This document shows positions 36,157-43,852 of a DNA stretch of 64,000 nt, piece by piece. The position numbers and the translations under genes were made by a program. Under the pieces are notes generated by a model, which was given only the letters and a program-made list of their open reading frames with translations, ran no database searches and was not told the DNA's origin. How positions within the stretch are numbered: position 1 is the stretch's first letter; each line of letters begins with the position of its first letter. Source of the stretch: Bacteroidales bacterium (GTDB lineage Bacteria; Bacteroidota; Bacteroidia; Bacteroidales; UBA932); the NCBI GenBank assembly GCA_022647615.1, contig JALCKZ010000001.1, positions 1,724,178 to 1,788,177 of the forward strand, given 5' to 3'.

Positions 36157-37254
36157 ATGAGCAAACCTGCAATCATAATAGATGACGCAATCCCTTTTAT
36201 AAGAGGAGTCTTTGAACCTTACGCAAATGTCTGCTACTCAAAGGGGAGCGATTTTAGTCCTAAAAATGCGGATATCCTGATTACCAGGACCCGTACAAAA
36301 TGCAATGCATCTTTGCTGGACAACACTCACGTAAAAATGATTGCAACGGCCACAATCGGGACAGACCATATAGATTTGGATTACTGCAAGTTGCACGGAA
36401 TTAAAGTTGTGAGCGCTCCCGGCTGCAACAGCGGCGGAGTCATGCAATATGTTTATACCGCGTTATTTGCGCTTGCAGAAAAGTACAATATAAATTTGTA
36501 TCCGGATAGGCCGCTTACTATTGGTGTGATTGGAGTTGGGCACGTTGGAACAAAAGTGGCCGCTCTTGGCGAGCATCTGGGATTCAGAGTATTGCGCAAT
36601 GACCCTCCTAAGGAGGCGGCGCAAGCGGGGCTTGGAAAAAAGTATTTTTCTTTGGATTACCTGCTTAAAAATTCTGATGTTGTAACCTTGCATGTTCCTT
36701 TGGATGAGAGTACCAGAGAGATGGCTAATGAAGAATTTTTCTCAAAAATGAAGTCCGGCGCTATTTTCTTTAATACCTGCAGAGGTGGCGTAATGAGCAA
36801 CAACGCTTTGCTTAATGCGTTGGATGTTAATAATATAAATGGTTCTGAGAACGGGAGCGGAAAGCTGCGTGCGGCCGTAATTGATACATGGAATAGCGAG
36901 CCTGGCATAAGCATAGATTTGCTGCAGGCTGTTGCAATTGCAACTCCTCACATTGCCGGTTATTCCTATGAAGGGAAGGTTAACGGCACTACGGCAGTTG
37001 TTCGTAAAGTGGCTGATTTCCTGAATATTCCGGAATTAAAAAAATATACTGTCGGGAATATAAAAGATATGGATGGGATTAGAACGGAGAGTACGCCTCA
37101 CATAAATTTTGCAGGCTTGAGCCAAAGTGAAATTGCAGAGAAACTGCTGCGAATTTTCCCGATTTGGGATTTGGATTCAAAGCTGCGTTCTCATCCGGAA
37201 AATTTTGAAAAATTAAGAAGCAACTATGAATACAGACGCGAATTTTCATATTAA
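36157..37254 (+). CDS. pdxB: 4-phosphoerythronate dehydrogenase PdxB
   Basis: A 365-residue D-2-hydroxyacid dehydrogenase of pyridoxal-phosphate synthesis. It oxidises 4-phosphoerythronate with NAD. The Rossmann loop is IGVIGVGHVGTKVAALG. The catalytic Arg is in FNTCRGGV, with the Glu in WNSEPGI and His in TPHIAGYSYEGK. The C-terminal dimerisation domain found in PdxB but not in other family members is present (from about residue 285). Its 3' end overlaps the DUF4301 gene by 29 bases. Confidence 0.92.
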   Translation: MSKPAIIIDDAIPFIRGVFEPYANVCYSKGSDFSPKNADILITRTRTKCNASLLDNTHVKMIATATIGTDHIDLDYCKLHGIKVVSAPGCNSGGVMQYVYTALFALAEKYNINLYPDRPLTIGVIGVGHVGTKVAALGEHLGFRVLRNDPPKEAAQAGLGKKYFSLDYLLKNSDVVTLHVPLDESTREMANEEFFSKMKSGAIFFNTCRGGVMSNNALLNALDVNNINGSENGSGKLRAAVIDTWNSEPGISIDLLQAVAIATPHIAGYSYEGKVNGTTAVVRKVADFLNIPELKKYTVGNIKDMDGIRTESTPHINFAGLSQSEIAEKLLRIFPIWDLDSKLRSHPENFEKLRSNYEYRREFSY

Positions 37255-38842
37255 AGAGTTGAAAACCAGGGGAATATCAACAACCCAGTTTGAAAGTTCT
37301 ATTGAGAGATTTAAGAAAGGTTTTCCTTTTGTAAAGATTTTGGAGGCTGCGACTCCAAAGACAACGGAAGAACATCCTGTTAACGGCGGCATTAAAGTAA
37401 TTACTGAGGAGGAAAAAGTTAGAGCGCTAAAAAATGCATTTGGGCTTAACGCTACAGTTTGCAAATTTGTTCCGGCAAGCGGCGCCGCAAGCAGAATGTT
37501 TAAGGACGTGTTTGCTGCAAAAGAAGAAATTGACAGGGCCTCTGAAAATGGCTGTAATAAGCTCAGCGTAAAAACGTTGGAGACAATTGACAATCTAAAA
37601 AAGAACTGGAAAAAGTTCCCTTTTGAACTGAATGTTAAAGGTGCGGCTACAGGAGAAAAAATCATCCATGCAATGATTGATGAGGATGCTTTGAACCTTG
37701 GAGCATATCCAAAAGGACTGATTCCTTTTCATAAATATGCAAAAAATGGGACGAGTTTTGTCCGCACGCCGTTTGAAGAGCATCTTGTTGAAGGAGCGTT
37801 GTATGCACGTGATATTAAGGGTAATGTGAGAATAATATTCACGGTTTCTCCAGAACATGTAGAGAAATTTAAAGAGTTGTTTGAGAGGGTTCGCGACAGT
37901 TATGAAAAGGGGTATTCCAGTAAGTATAATTTAATGTTCACTTTGCAATCTGCTGCTACTGATATTGTTGCTGTTGATAAGGATAATAAGCCTTTTGTGA
38001 AGGAAGACGGAACTTTGCTGTTCCGTCCTGGAGGACACGGGGCATTGCTTAGGAATCTTAATGATGTTGATGCAGATTATATTTTTGTAAAGAATATTGA
38101 TAATGTTGTAAAAGAGACATTTATAAAGCAAACTGAAATTTGGAAAAAGATTTTGCTTGGCCGCGCGGTGGAACTTCACAATAAATGCGGTCTTGTAATT
38201 TTGAATTTGGTTGAATCTTTAAATGTTTTCGGGAAGTATGCAAAGCTTGGCAAAGAAGATTTAAAAATTCCACAACTAGCTAAGAATAAGGAGATTGCAA
38301 GACAAGAATTTGAGAAGGCAATAAGAGATGCGCGGAATTTTCTAAATGATGAATTTTGCGTTGTGCTCCCGGAAATTGAAGAGCAGTCAAAGCTAGTTCA
38401 GATGTTGCTGACAAAGCTTAATCGCCCAATCAGGGTTTGCGGAATGGTTAAAAATGAGGGAGAACCTGGGGGAGGCCCGTTTATTGTTATGGATGCAGAT
38501 GGTTCAACTTCCCTTCAAATTCTGGAAGGACCGCAGATAGACAAGTCTGATCCTAAGGCAGTTGCGGCTCTTAAACATTCTACTCATTTTAATCCCGTAG
38601 ATATTGTCTGCTCCGTTAAAAACTTTGCCGGCAACAAATTTAACCTGATGGATTTCACAGATCCTAATTCCGGTTTGATTTCAGAAAAGAGTTACAAAGG
38701 AACGGTTATCAAGGCGCAGGAGCTGCCCGGCTTGTGGAATGGTTCTATGAGCAATTGGAATACGCAATTCATTGAGACTCCGTTAATTACTTTCAATCCT
38801 GTCAAGACCGTTTTTGACCTTCTCCGCAAGGAACATCAGTAG
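37226..38842 (+). CDS. DUF4301 family protein
   Basis: A 538-residue soluble protein of unknown function. Recognisable DUF4301 segments: FVPASGAASRMFKD near residue 90, KGLIPFHKY, RPGGHGALLRNLNDVDADYIFVKNIDN and RVCGMVKNEGEPGGGPFIV. The GHGALL and NIDN portions recall the nucleotide-sugar pyrophosphorylase fold, so a nucleotidyl- or phospho-transfer role is conceivable but unproven. The ATG lies inside the end of pdxB, indicating coupling. Confidence 0.85.
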   Translation: MNTDANFHIKELKTRGISTTQFESSIERFKKGFPFVKILEAATPKTTEEHPVNGGIKVITEEEKVRALKNAFGLNATVCKFVPASGAASRMFKDVFAAKEEIDRASENGCNKLSVKTLETIDNLKKNWKKFPFELNVKGAATGEKIIHAMIDEDALNLGAYPKGLIPFHKYAKNGTSFVRTPFEEHLVEGALYARDIKGNVRIIFTVSPEHVEKFKELFERVRDSYEKGYSSKYNLMFTLQSAATDIVAVDKDNKPFVKEDGTLLFRPGGHGALLRNLNDVDADYIFVKNIDNVVKETFIKQTEIWKKILLGRAVELHNKCGLVILNLVESLNVFGKYAKLGKEDLKIPQLAKNKEIARQEFEKAIRDARNFLNDEFCVVLPEIEEQSKLVQMLLTKLNRPIRVCGMVKNEGEPGGGPFIVMDADGSTSLQILEGPQIDKSDPKAVAALKHSTHFNPVDIVCSVKNFAGNKFNLMDFTDPNSGLISEKSYKGTVIKAQELPGLWNGSMSNWNTQFIETPLITFNPVKTVFDLLRKEHQ

Positions 38843-38847
38843 TTAAA

Positions 38848-39155
38848 GCACAGTCTGCTATGCAGACTGTGCAGCAATGCGCTACAAAGCAGCGCATTGC
38901 CTTGTGGTTTACGCGGCTACCGCCGCGAGGATACACTGGCGCTACGCGCCAGGCCTTCGGCTTATTATCATTACTTGAAGATTATTACATGCAGAAATCT
39001 ATAAGCGAAGCAGCGCAGCTGCAAGCCGCGCCGGAGGCGCGTGCCTCCTTCGCGCACGGAGTGCGCTTAACCACTAAATTTTGCGGCGCTTTGTGCCGCA
39101 AAATAAAGCGTTGGCCTGTGGGAAGTCATTTGCAGAGCGAAACACTGCAAATGAC
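38848..39155. repeat. non-coding array of consecutive hairpins
   Basis: The 371-bp gap between convergent genes holds at least eight back-to-back perfect inverted repeats. They are 38848-38872 (11-bp stem, TAT loop), 38874-38900 (10 bp), 38912-38927 (CGCGGC/GCCGCG), 38936-38952 (7 bp, TAC loop), 39028-39040 (GCGCC-GGA-GGCGC), 39052-39066 (GCGCAC-GGA-GTGCGC), 39078-39104 (10 bp) and 39125-39155 (11 bp). Stems differ in sequence, so this is not a simple tandem repeat. Local GC is higher than in neighbours. Confidence 0.8.
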
Positions 39156-39164
39156 CTGCAAAAA

Positions 39165-39192
39165 AAATCCCGGCAGAGAACTGTCGGGATTT
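39165..39192. terminator. terminator between DUF4301 and the deoxyhypusine-synthase-like gene
   Basis: AAATCCCGGCAG / CTGTCGGGATTT form a 12-bp stem with one mismatched (G-T) position and loop AGAA, flanked by an A-run on the plus strand that becomes a T-run for the minus-strand gene. The right arm is one of the repeated CTGTCGGGA words. Confidence 0.75.
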
Positions 39193-39213
39193 AAAATGAT
39201 TGCTAAAAAACAA

Positions 39214-40194
39214 TTACCAGCCAAGAATATGCGCAAACATCAAAGGCGCTACAATTGTAGCATCTGACTCTACGATAAACTTAGGGCAGGTAGGGGAAAG
39301 CTTACCCCATGTAATCTTCTCATTAGGAACGGCTCCGGAGTATGAACCATAAGAGGTTGTGGAGTCTGATATCTGGCAGAAATATTGCCACAAAGAGACA
39401 TCCTTCCAAGCCAAATCCTGGGACATCATTGGTACACAGCAAATTGGGAAGTCGCCTGCAGTACCGCCGCCAATCTGGAAGAATCCTGTTCCGCGGCTTC
39501 CTTTAGGGTTGTTCTTCTGATACCAGTCAACAAGATGCATCATGGTTTCAATACCGCCCTTTACAAGGTTAGTCTTGAATTCTCCTCTGATACAGTGTGC
39601 TGTGAAGATGTTTCCTGTTGTACAATCTTCCCATGCAGGGATAATAATAGGGATGTTCTTCTCGCAAGCTGCTAGTACCCAGCTGTCTTTAGGGTCTATC
39701 TCATAGTACTGCTTAAGCACTCCGCTGCGGATAACCTTGTACATGAACTCATAAGGGAACAAACGCTCGCCTTTTGCTGCAGAATCTTTCCATGCATCAA
39801 CAAGATGTTTTTCCAATCTTCTGAAAGCTTCCTCCTCAGGAATGCAAGTATCAGTTACTCTGTTCATATGGTTATCAAGAAGTTCCTGCTCCATATCCGG
39901 AGTAAGATCTCTATAATAAGGAACTCTCTTGTAGTGCGTATGCGCAACAAGATTCATAATATCCTCCTCCATATTATTTGCTGAACAGCAAACAATTGCG
40001 AATTTGTCTTGGCGAATCATCTCTGCTAGAGATAGTCCAAGCTCCGCGGTACTCATTGCACCTGCCATAGCAAGCATCATCTTACCGCCCTCTGCCAGAA
40101 GCTTTTCGTAAGCTACTGAGGCATCCACCAAGGTTGCAGAATTGAAGTGGCGATAGTGGTGTTCTATAAACTGTGAAATAGGTCCTTTACTCAT
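39214..40194 (-). CDS. deoxyhypusine synthase family protein
   Basis: A 326-residue homologue of deoxyhypusine synthase. GGKMMLAMAGAMSTAELGLSLA binds NAD in the family. NIPIIIPAWEDCTTGN and GGTAGDFPICC are conserved. The catalytic lysine is kept as K298 in TWGKL. Eukaryotic and archaeal enzymes modify eIF5A/aIF5A with spermidine, a substrate that bacteria lack. Some bacterial homologues make homospermidine or act on other amines, so a polyamine role is inferred. Divergent from lysA. Confidence 0.88.
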   Translation of the reverse strand: MSKGPISQFIEHHYRHFNSATLVDASVAYEKLLAEGGKMMLAMAGAMSTAELGLSLAEMIRQDKFAIVCCSANNMEEDIMNLVAHTHYKRVPYYRDLTPDMEQELLDNHMNRVTDTCIPEEEAFRRLEKHLVDAWKDSAAKGERLFPYEFMYKVIRSGVLKQYYEIDPKDSWVLAACEKNIPIIIPAWEDCTTGNIFTAHCIRGEFKTNLVKGGIETMMHLVDWYQKNNPKGSRGTGFFQIGGGTAGDFPICCVPMMSQDLAWKDVSLWQYFCQISDSTTSYGSYSGAVPNEKITWGKLSPTCPKFIVESDATIVAPLMFAHILGW

Positions 40195-40241
40195 GATTTT
40201 ATTTTTTTAAGTATTAAAATGTTCTCTGTTTTTTACGCTCG

Positions 40242-40269
40242 CAAAATTATCAAATTTTAGTTAGATTTG
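40242..40269. promoter_or_regulatory. divergent -7 boxes for lysA and the deoxyhypusine-synthase-like gene
   Basis: TAGATTTG at 40262-40269 points to lysA with a leader of about 53 nt. TAATTTTG (reverse of 40242-40249) points to the minus-strand gene. Neither has an evident TTTG at 19 nt. Confidence 0.5.
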
Positions 40270-40328
40270 CACGTATTTTTTAAGGGACTTTATTTTTAGG
40301 TCCCGATGGTTTACTAACTTACTTAATA

Positions 40329-41492
40329 ATGATCACAAAACAAGCAATTACAGCCTTCAGGAGCATCCACACACCTTTCTATTATTATGACATAGAATTG
40401 CTTAAAAAGACCCTGGACATCTACACTTCCTACATTAAAAAATTTAACTACAATGCTCACTACGCCGTAAAGGCAAATGCGGAACCAAAAATTCTGCGTA
40501 CTATTCAGAAAGCGGGACTTGGAGCCGATTGTGTAAGCGGCAATGAAGTTTCACTTGCAGTAAAAAGCGGATTTTCTCCAAATAAAATTGTTTATGCCGG
40601 AGTAGGAAAATCTGATAAAGAAATTAAGACAGCCCTTAAAGCCGGAATCTTTGGATTCAATTGTGAATCAGTACCTGAGATAAAGGTAATCAATGACCTT
40701 GCTGCCGGAATGGGGAAGGTTGCAAGAATCTCTTTAAGAGTAAATCCTGATATTGACGCGCATACTCACAAGTATATTTCCACCGGGAGAAAAGAGGATA
40801 AATTTGGTGTAAGTCCTTGGGAGTTCCAGGCCGTTGCTGATGAATTGAGAAATTTTAAAAATATTAAAATGATTGGTCTGCATTTTCATGTAGGCTCGCA
40901 AATTACTGACATGAGCGTATTTCCAATGCTGTGCAGAATGATTGAGCAGTTGCAGAAATGGTTCATAGACCATGATATTAAGATTGAGAATTTGAATCTT
41001 GGTGGCGGACTTGGAGTTGATTATGAGAACCCTACAAAGAATCCAATTGCAAACTTCAAAGATTATTTTGAACTGATACATAAGAACCTGATTGTACGTC
41101 CGGGACAGAAAGTACATTTTGAGCCGGGCCGCGCAATTGTTGCTCAATGCGGAGATTTGATTTCCAGAGTTTTATACGTTAAGATAGGACAGAAGATGAA
41201 GTTTGTGATTCTTGACGCCGGAATGAATGACCTTATTAGACCAGCTCTATATCAGGCTGTTCATGCAATTGACAATTTAACTTCTGATAAGAAGCCTTTG
41301 AAATATGACGTGGTCGGACCTGTTTGCGAGAGCAGCGATAAATTTGCGCATGCAATCTTATTGCCTGAGACTCAGAGAGGTGACTTGTTTGCAATTCATA
41401 CTGCCGGAGCTTATGGCCAGGTAATGGCTATGAAGTACAACCAAAGAGATTTGGCCAAGGCTTATTATTCAGATGAAATTTTAAAAAAGTAG
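40329..41492 (+). CDS. lysA: diaminopimelate decarboxylase LysA
   Basis: A 387-residue PLP enzyme (alanine-racemase fold III) that makes L-lysine from meso-diaminopimelate. The Schiff-base lysine is K48 in HYAVKANAEP. HFHVGSQI, GGGLGVDY, EPGRAIVAQCG and the GPVCESSD active-site cysteine motif are all present. Length is slightly below the usual 400-420. Indicates an intact last step of DAP-pathway lysine synthesis. Confidence 0.95.
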   Translation: MITKQAITAFRSIHTPFYYYDIELLKKTLDIYTSYIKKFNYNAHYAVKANAEPKILRTIQKAGLGADCVSGNEVSLAVKSGFSPNKIVYAGVGKSDKEIKTALKAGIFGFNCESVPEIKVINDLAAGMGKVARISLRVNPDIDAHTHKYISTGRKEDKFGVSPWEFQAVADELRNFKNIKMIGLHFHVGSQITDMSVFPMLCRMIEQLQKWFIDHDIKIENLNLGGGLGVDYENPTKNPIANFKDYFELIHKNLIVRPGQKVHFEPGRAIVAQCGDLISRVLYVKIGQKMKFVILDAGMNDLIRPALYQAVHAIDNLTSDKKPLKYDVVGPVCESSDKFAHAILLPETQRGDLFAIHTAGAYGQVMAMKYNQRDLAKAYYSDEILKK

Positions 41493-41502
41493 AAAATTTT
41501 TT

Positions 41503-41527
41503 CTCCCGACAGATAAGCTGTCGGGAG
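41503..41527. repeat. inverted pair of the CTGTCGGGA word after lysA
   Basis: CTCCCGACAG and CTGTCGGGAG form a perfect 10-bp stem with loop ATAAG, 11 bp after the lysA stop. The downstream side lacks a T-run, so it is not a canonical intrinsic terminator, although it may still act at the lysA 3' end. Confidence 0.7.
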
Positions 41528-41557
41528 TATAATATTAATTATTAGCAGTTTACAGAA

Positions 41558-42910
41558 ATGTTTGAAAACCTCATAGACAGATTGGAGACCTCCTTTAAAA
41601 TGTTAAAAGGAGAGGGGAAGATTACGGAGATTAATATATCGGAGACGCTTAAGGAAGTGCGGAGAGCTTTGCTGGACGCCGATGTTAGCTACAAAGTTGC
41701 CAAGAGCTTCTGCGATGATGTTAAGAATGTGGCTATAGGACAGAATGTTATAAAGTCCGTTAAGCCAAACCAGATGATGATTAAGATTGTCCATGATGAA
41801 CTTGCCAAGCTTATGGGAAGCGAGGCAAAGGACATTAATATTAAGGGCAATCCGGGCATTGTTTTGGTGAGCGGTCTTCAGGGTTCCGGTAAAACTACTT
41901 TCTGTGCAAAACTTGCTAATTATTGCAAGAATAAAAGAGGTCAAAAAGTTATGCTTGTAGCGGGTGATGTTTATCGTCCAGCTGCAATTGACCAGTTGAA
42001 GGTGCTTGCGCAATCCATTGATGTACCGGTATATACGGAGGAGGGCGTGCAGGATCCCGTGAAGATAGGAAAGCATGCTTTAAAGGTTGCGGAAGACGGA
42101 CAATATAATGTTGTAATTGTAGATACCGCCGGACGTCTTGCTGTTGACAAACAGATGATGGATGAGATTGGTTCTTTGAAGAAAGAGCTGAAACCAACTG
42201 AAACCCTGTTTGTTGTGGATTCAATGACAGGACAAGACGCCGTGGAGACCGCAAAGGCATTTAATGATGTTCTTGATTTTGACGGAGTTGTGCTGACTAA
42301 GCTGGATGGCGATACCAGAGGCGGTGCTGCGCTTTCAATTAAAGCCGTAGTTAATAAACCTATTAAATTCATAAGTTCCGGAGAAAAACTTGAAACTTTG
42401 GATGTGTTTCACCCTCAAAGAATTGCAGATAGAATTCTTGGAATGGGCGATGTTGTGACTTTGGTTGAGAAGGCTCAGGAGCAGATGGATGAGGAGGAGG
42501 CCCGCAAGCTCAAAAAGAAATTCATAAAGGACCAATTTACCTTTAATGACTTCTACAAGCAGATTCAGCAAATCAAGAAGATGGGCAACATCAAAGATTT
42601 GGCAAGTATGATTCCGGGTGTGGGAAAGGCAATTAAAGATGTTGATATTGACAACAATTCTTTCAAGGGAGTTGAGGCTATCATTCAGTCAATGACCCCG
42701 TTTGAGAGGGAGAACCCTGAGGTTCTGAATGGCAGCAGAAGGCAAAGACTTGCAAGCGGCAGCGGCACTTCCATTGTAGAAGTTAACCGTCTTATCAAAC
42801 AATTTGAACAGACCCGCAAAGTGATGAAAAATGTTGCAGGTGGCGGAGCTGCAGGCATGAGAAAGAGAATGGCCGCCATGCAGCAGATGCAAAACGCAAG
42901 CAAACATTAA
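41558..42910 (+). CDS. ffh: signal recognition particle protein Ffh
   Basis: A 450-residue SRP GTPase that binds signal sequences of nascent membrane proteins and 4.5S RNA. The NG domain shows SGLQGSGKTTFCAKLA (G1), DVYRPAAIDQL, VDTAGRLAVDKQMM (G3) and LTKLDGDTRGGAA (G4). The M domain (from about residue 320) has the RNA-binding segment (GSRRQRLASGSGTSIVEVNRL) and a Met-rich end. Complete and typical. Follows lysA with a 65-bp gap. Confidence 0.97.
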   Translation: MFENLIDRLETSFKMLKGEGKITEINISETLKEVRRALLDADVSYKVAKSFCDDVKNVAIGQNVIKSVKPNQMMIKIVHDELAKLMGSEAKDINIKGNPGIVLVSGLQGSGKTTFCAKLANYCKNKRGQKVMLVAGDVYRPAAIDQLKVLAQSIDVPVYTEEGVQDPVKIGKHALKVAEDGQYNVVIVDTAGRLAVDKQMMDEIGSLKKELKPTETLFVVDSMTGQDAVETAKAFNDVLDFDGVVLTKLDGDTRGGAALSIKAVVNKPIKFISSGEKLETLDVFHPQRIADRILGMGDVVTLVEKAQEQMDEEEARKLKKKFIKDQFTFNDFYKQIQQIKKMGNIKDLASMIPGVGKAIKDVDIDNNSFKGVEAIIQSMTPFERENPEVLNGSRRQRLASGSGTSIVEVNRLIKQFEQTRKVMKNVAGGGAAGMRKRMAAMQQMQNASKH

Positions 42911-42947
42911 TTAAAGCGCAGAATATCTATCAAAATAGCTAGAATAA

Positions 42948-42959
42948 CTGTCGCGACAG
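42948..42959. repeat. palindrome CTGTCGCGACAG between ffh and folD
   Basis: A perfect 12-bp palindrome in the 62-bp gap. It is formed by overlapping forward and reverse copies of the CTGTCGCGA word and lies 13 bp before the folD start. Confidence 0.7.
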
Positions 42960-42972
42960 AAAATATAATAAT

Positions 42973-43852
42973 ATGGAATACAAGATATTAGACGGAAAGG
43001 CAACCTCTGCGGCAATTAAAGCAAGGCTTGCCGAAAAAGTAAAAGAGATTGTTGCACGCGGAGGCAAGCGCCCTCATCTGACAGCTATTCTAGTTGGCAG
43101 TGACGGAGCCAGTATGACTTATGTTGCCAACAAAGAGAAATCATGCAAGGAGATTGGCTTTGAGTCTGATGTTCTGAGACTTCCGGAGAGTACAACGGAA
43201 GAGGAGCTTCTTAAATTAGTAGAGAAAATTAATAAAGACGATTCTGTAGATGGTTTGATTTGCCAGCTTCCTCTTCCAAAACATATTGATTCACAAAAGA
43301 TTATTGAGGCCATCTCTCCTCTTAAAGGACGTTGACGGATTCCATCCTGTATCTGCGGGAAAGATGATGCTTGGACTTCCAACATTCTTGCCTGCAACTC
43401 CTTATGGTATTATGACGCTTCTTAAGGAGTATAAAATTCCTACCAGAGGCAAGTACTGCGTTGTGCTTGGGCGCAGCAATATTGTGGGACGTCCGATGGC
43501 AAATTTGCTTTCACAAAAAGGTGAGCCTGGTGATTGCACCGTTACAGTTTGTCATAGTAAAACACCTAATATAGAGGAATTTACAAAGAAGGCTGATATT
43601 ATTGTTGTTGCACTTGGCGTGCCGGCTTTCTTAAAGGGTGACATGGTAAAAGAGGGTGCTGTTGTTATAGATGTTGGCATTACGCGTATTCCAGACTCCT
43701 CAAAAAAGAGCGGTTTCCGTTTGCAGGGAGATGTTGATTTTGAGAGCGTTGCACCAAAATGTTCATATATAACTCCTGTTCCGGGCGGAGTTGGTCCAAT
43801 GACAATTGTTTCTTTAATGGAGAATACTATCAAGGCGGCTTCCTGCAAATAA
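42973..43852 (+). pseudogene. folD: bifunctional methylene-THF dehydrogenase/cyclohydrolase FolD, one-base frameshift
   Basis: One-carbon enzyme that oxidises methylene-THF and opens methenyl-THF. The first 120 residues run to ISPLKGR then stop. The remainder is in another frame beginning [25 protein letters not shown] at 43321-43330 contains one extra G; removing it restores an uninterrupted protein of about 292 residues, the normal length. Catalytic [36 protein letters not shown] and [11 protein letters not shown] are intact. folD is usually essential or nearly so, so an assembly error in a short G run is the likelier cause. It overlaps the next gene by TAATG. Confidence 0.88.

Noticed and set aside
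38860..39267. Open frame of 135 codons across the hairpin array
   Set aside because: Its residues are dictated by the inverted repeats, it overlaps the terminator and the 3' end of the minus-strand gene, and it resembles no protein family.
41503..41527. Perfect hairpin after lysA as an intrinsic terminator
   Set aside because: No T-run follows on the plus strand (TATAATATT), and the stem is simply two copies of the dispersed word; recorded as a repeat instead.
43759..43851. Upstream extension of the kinase-peptidase fusion gene
   Set aside because: The extra 31 residues lie within folD in another frame and are not family-like; the TAATG coupling supports the later start.
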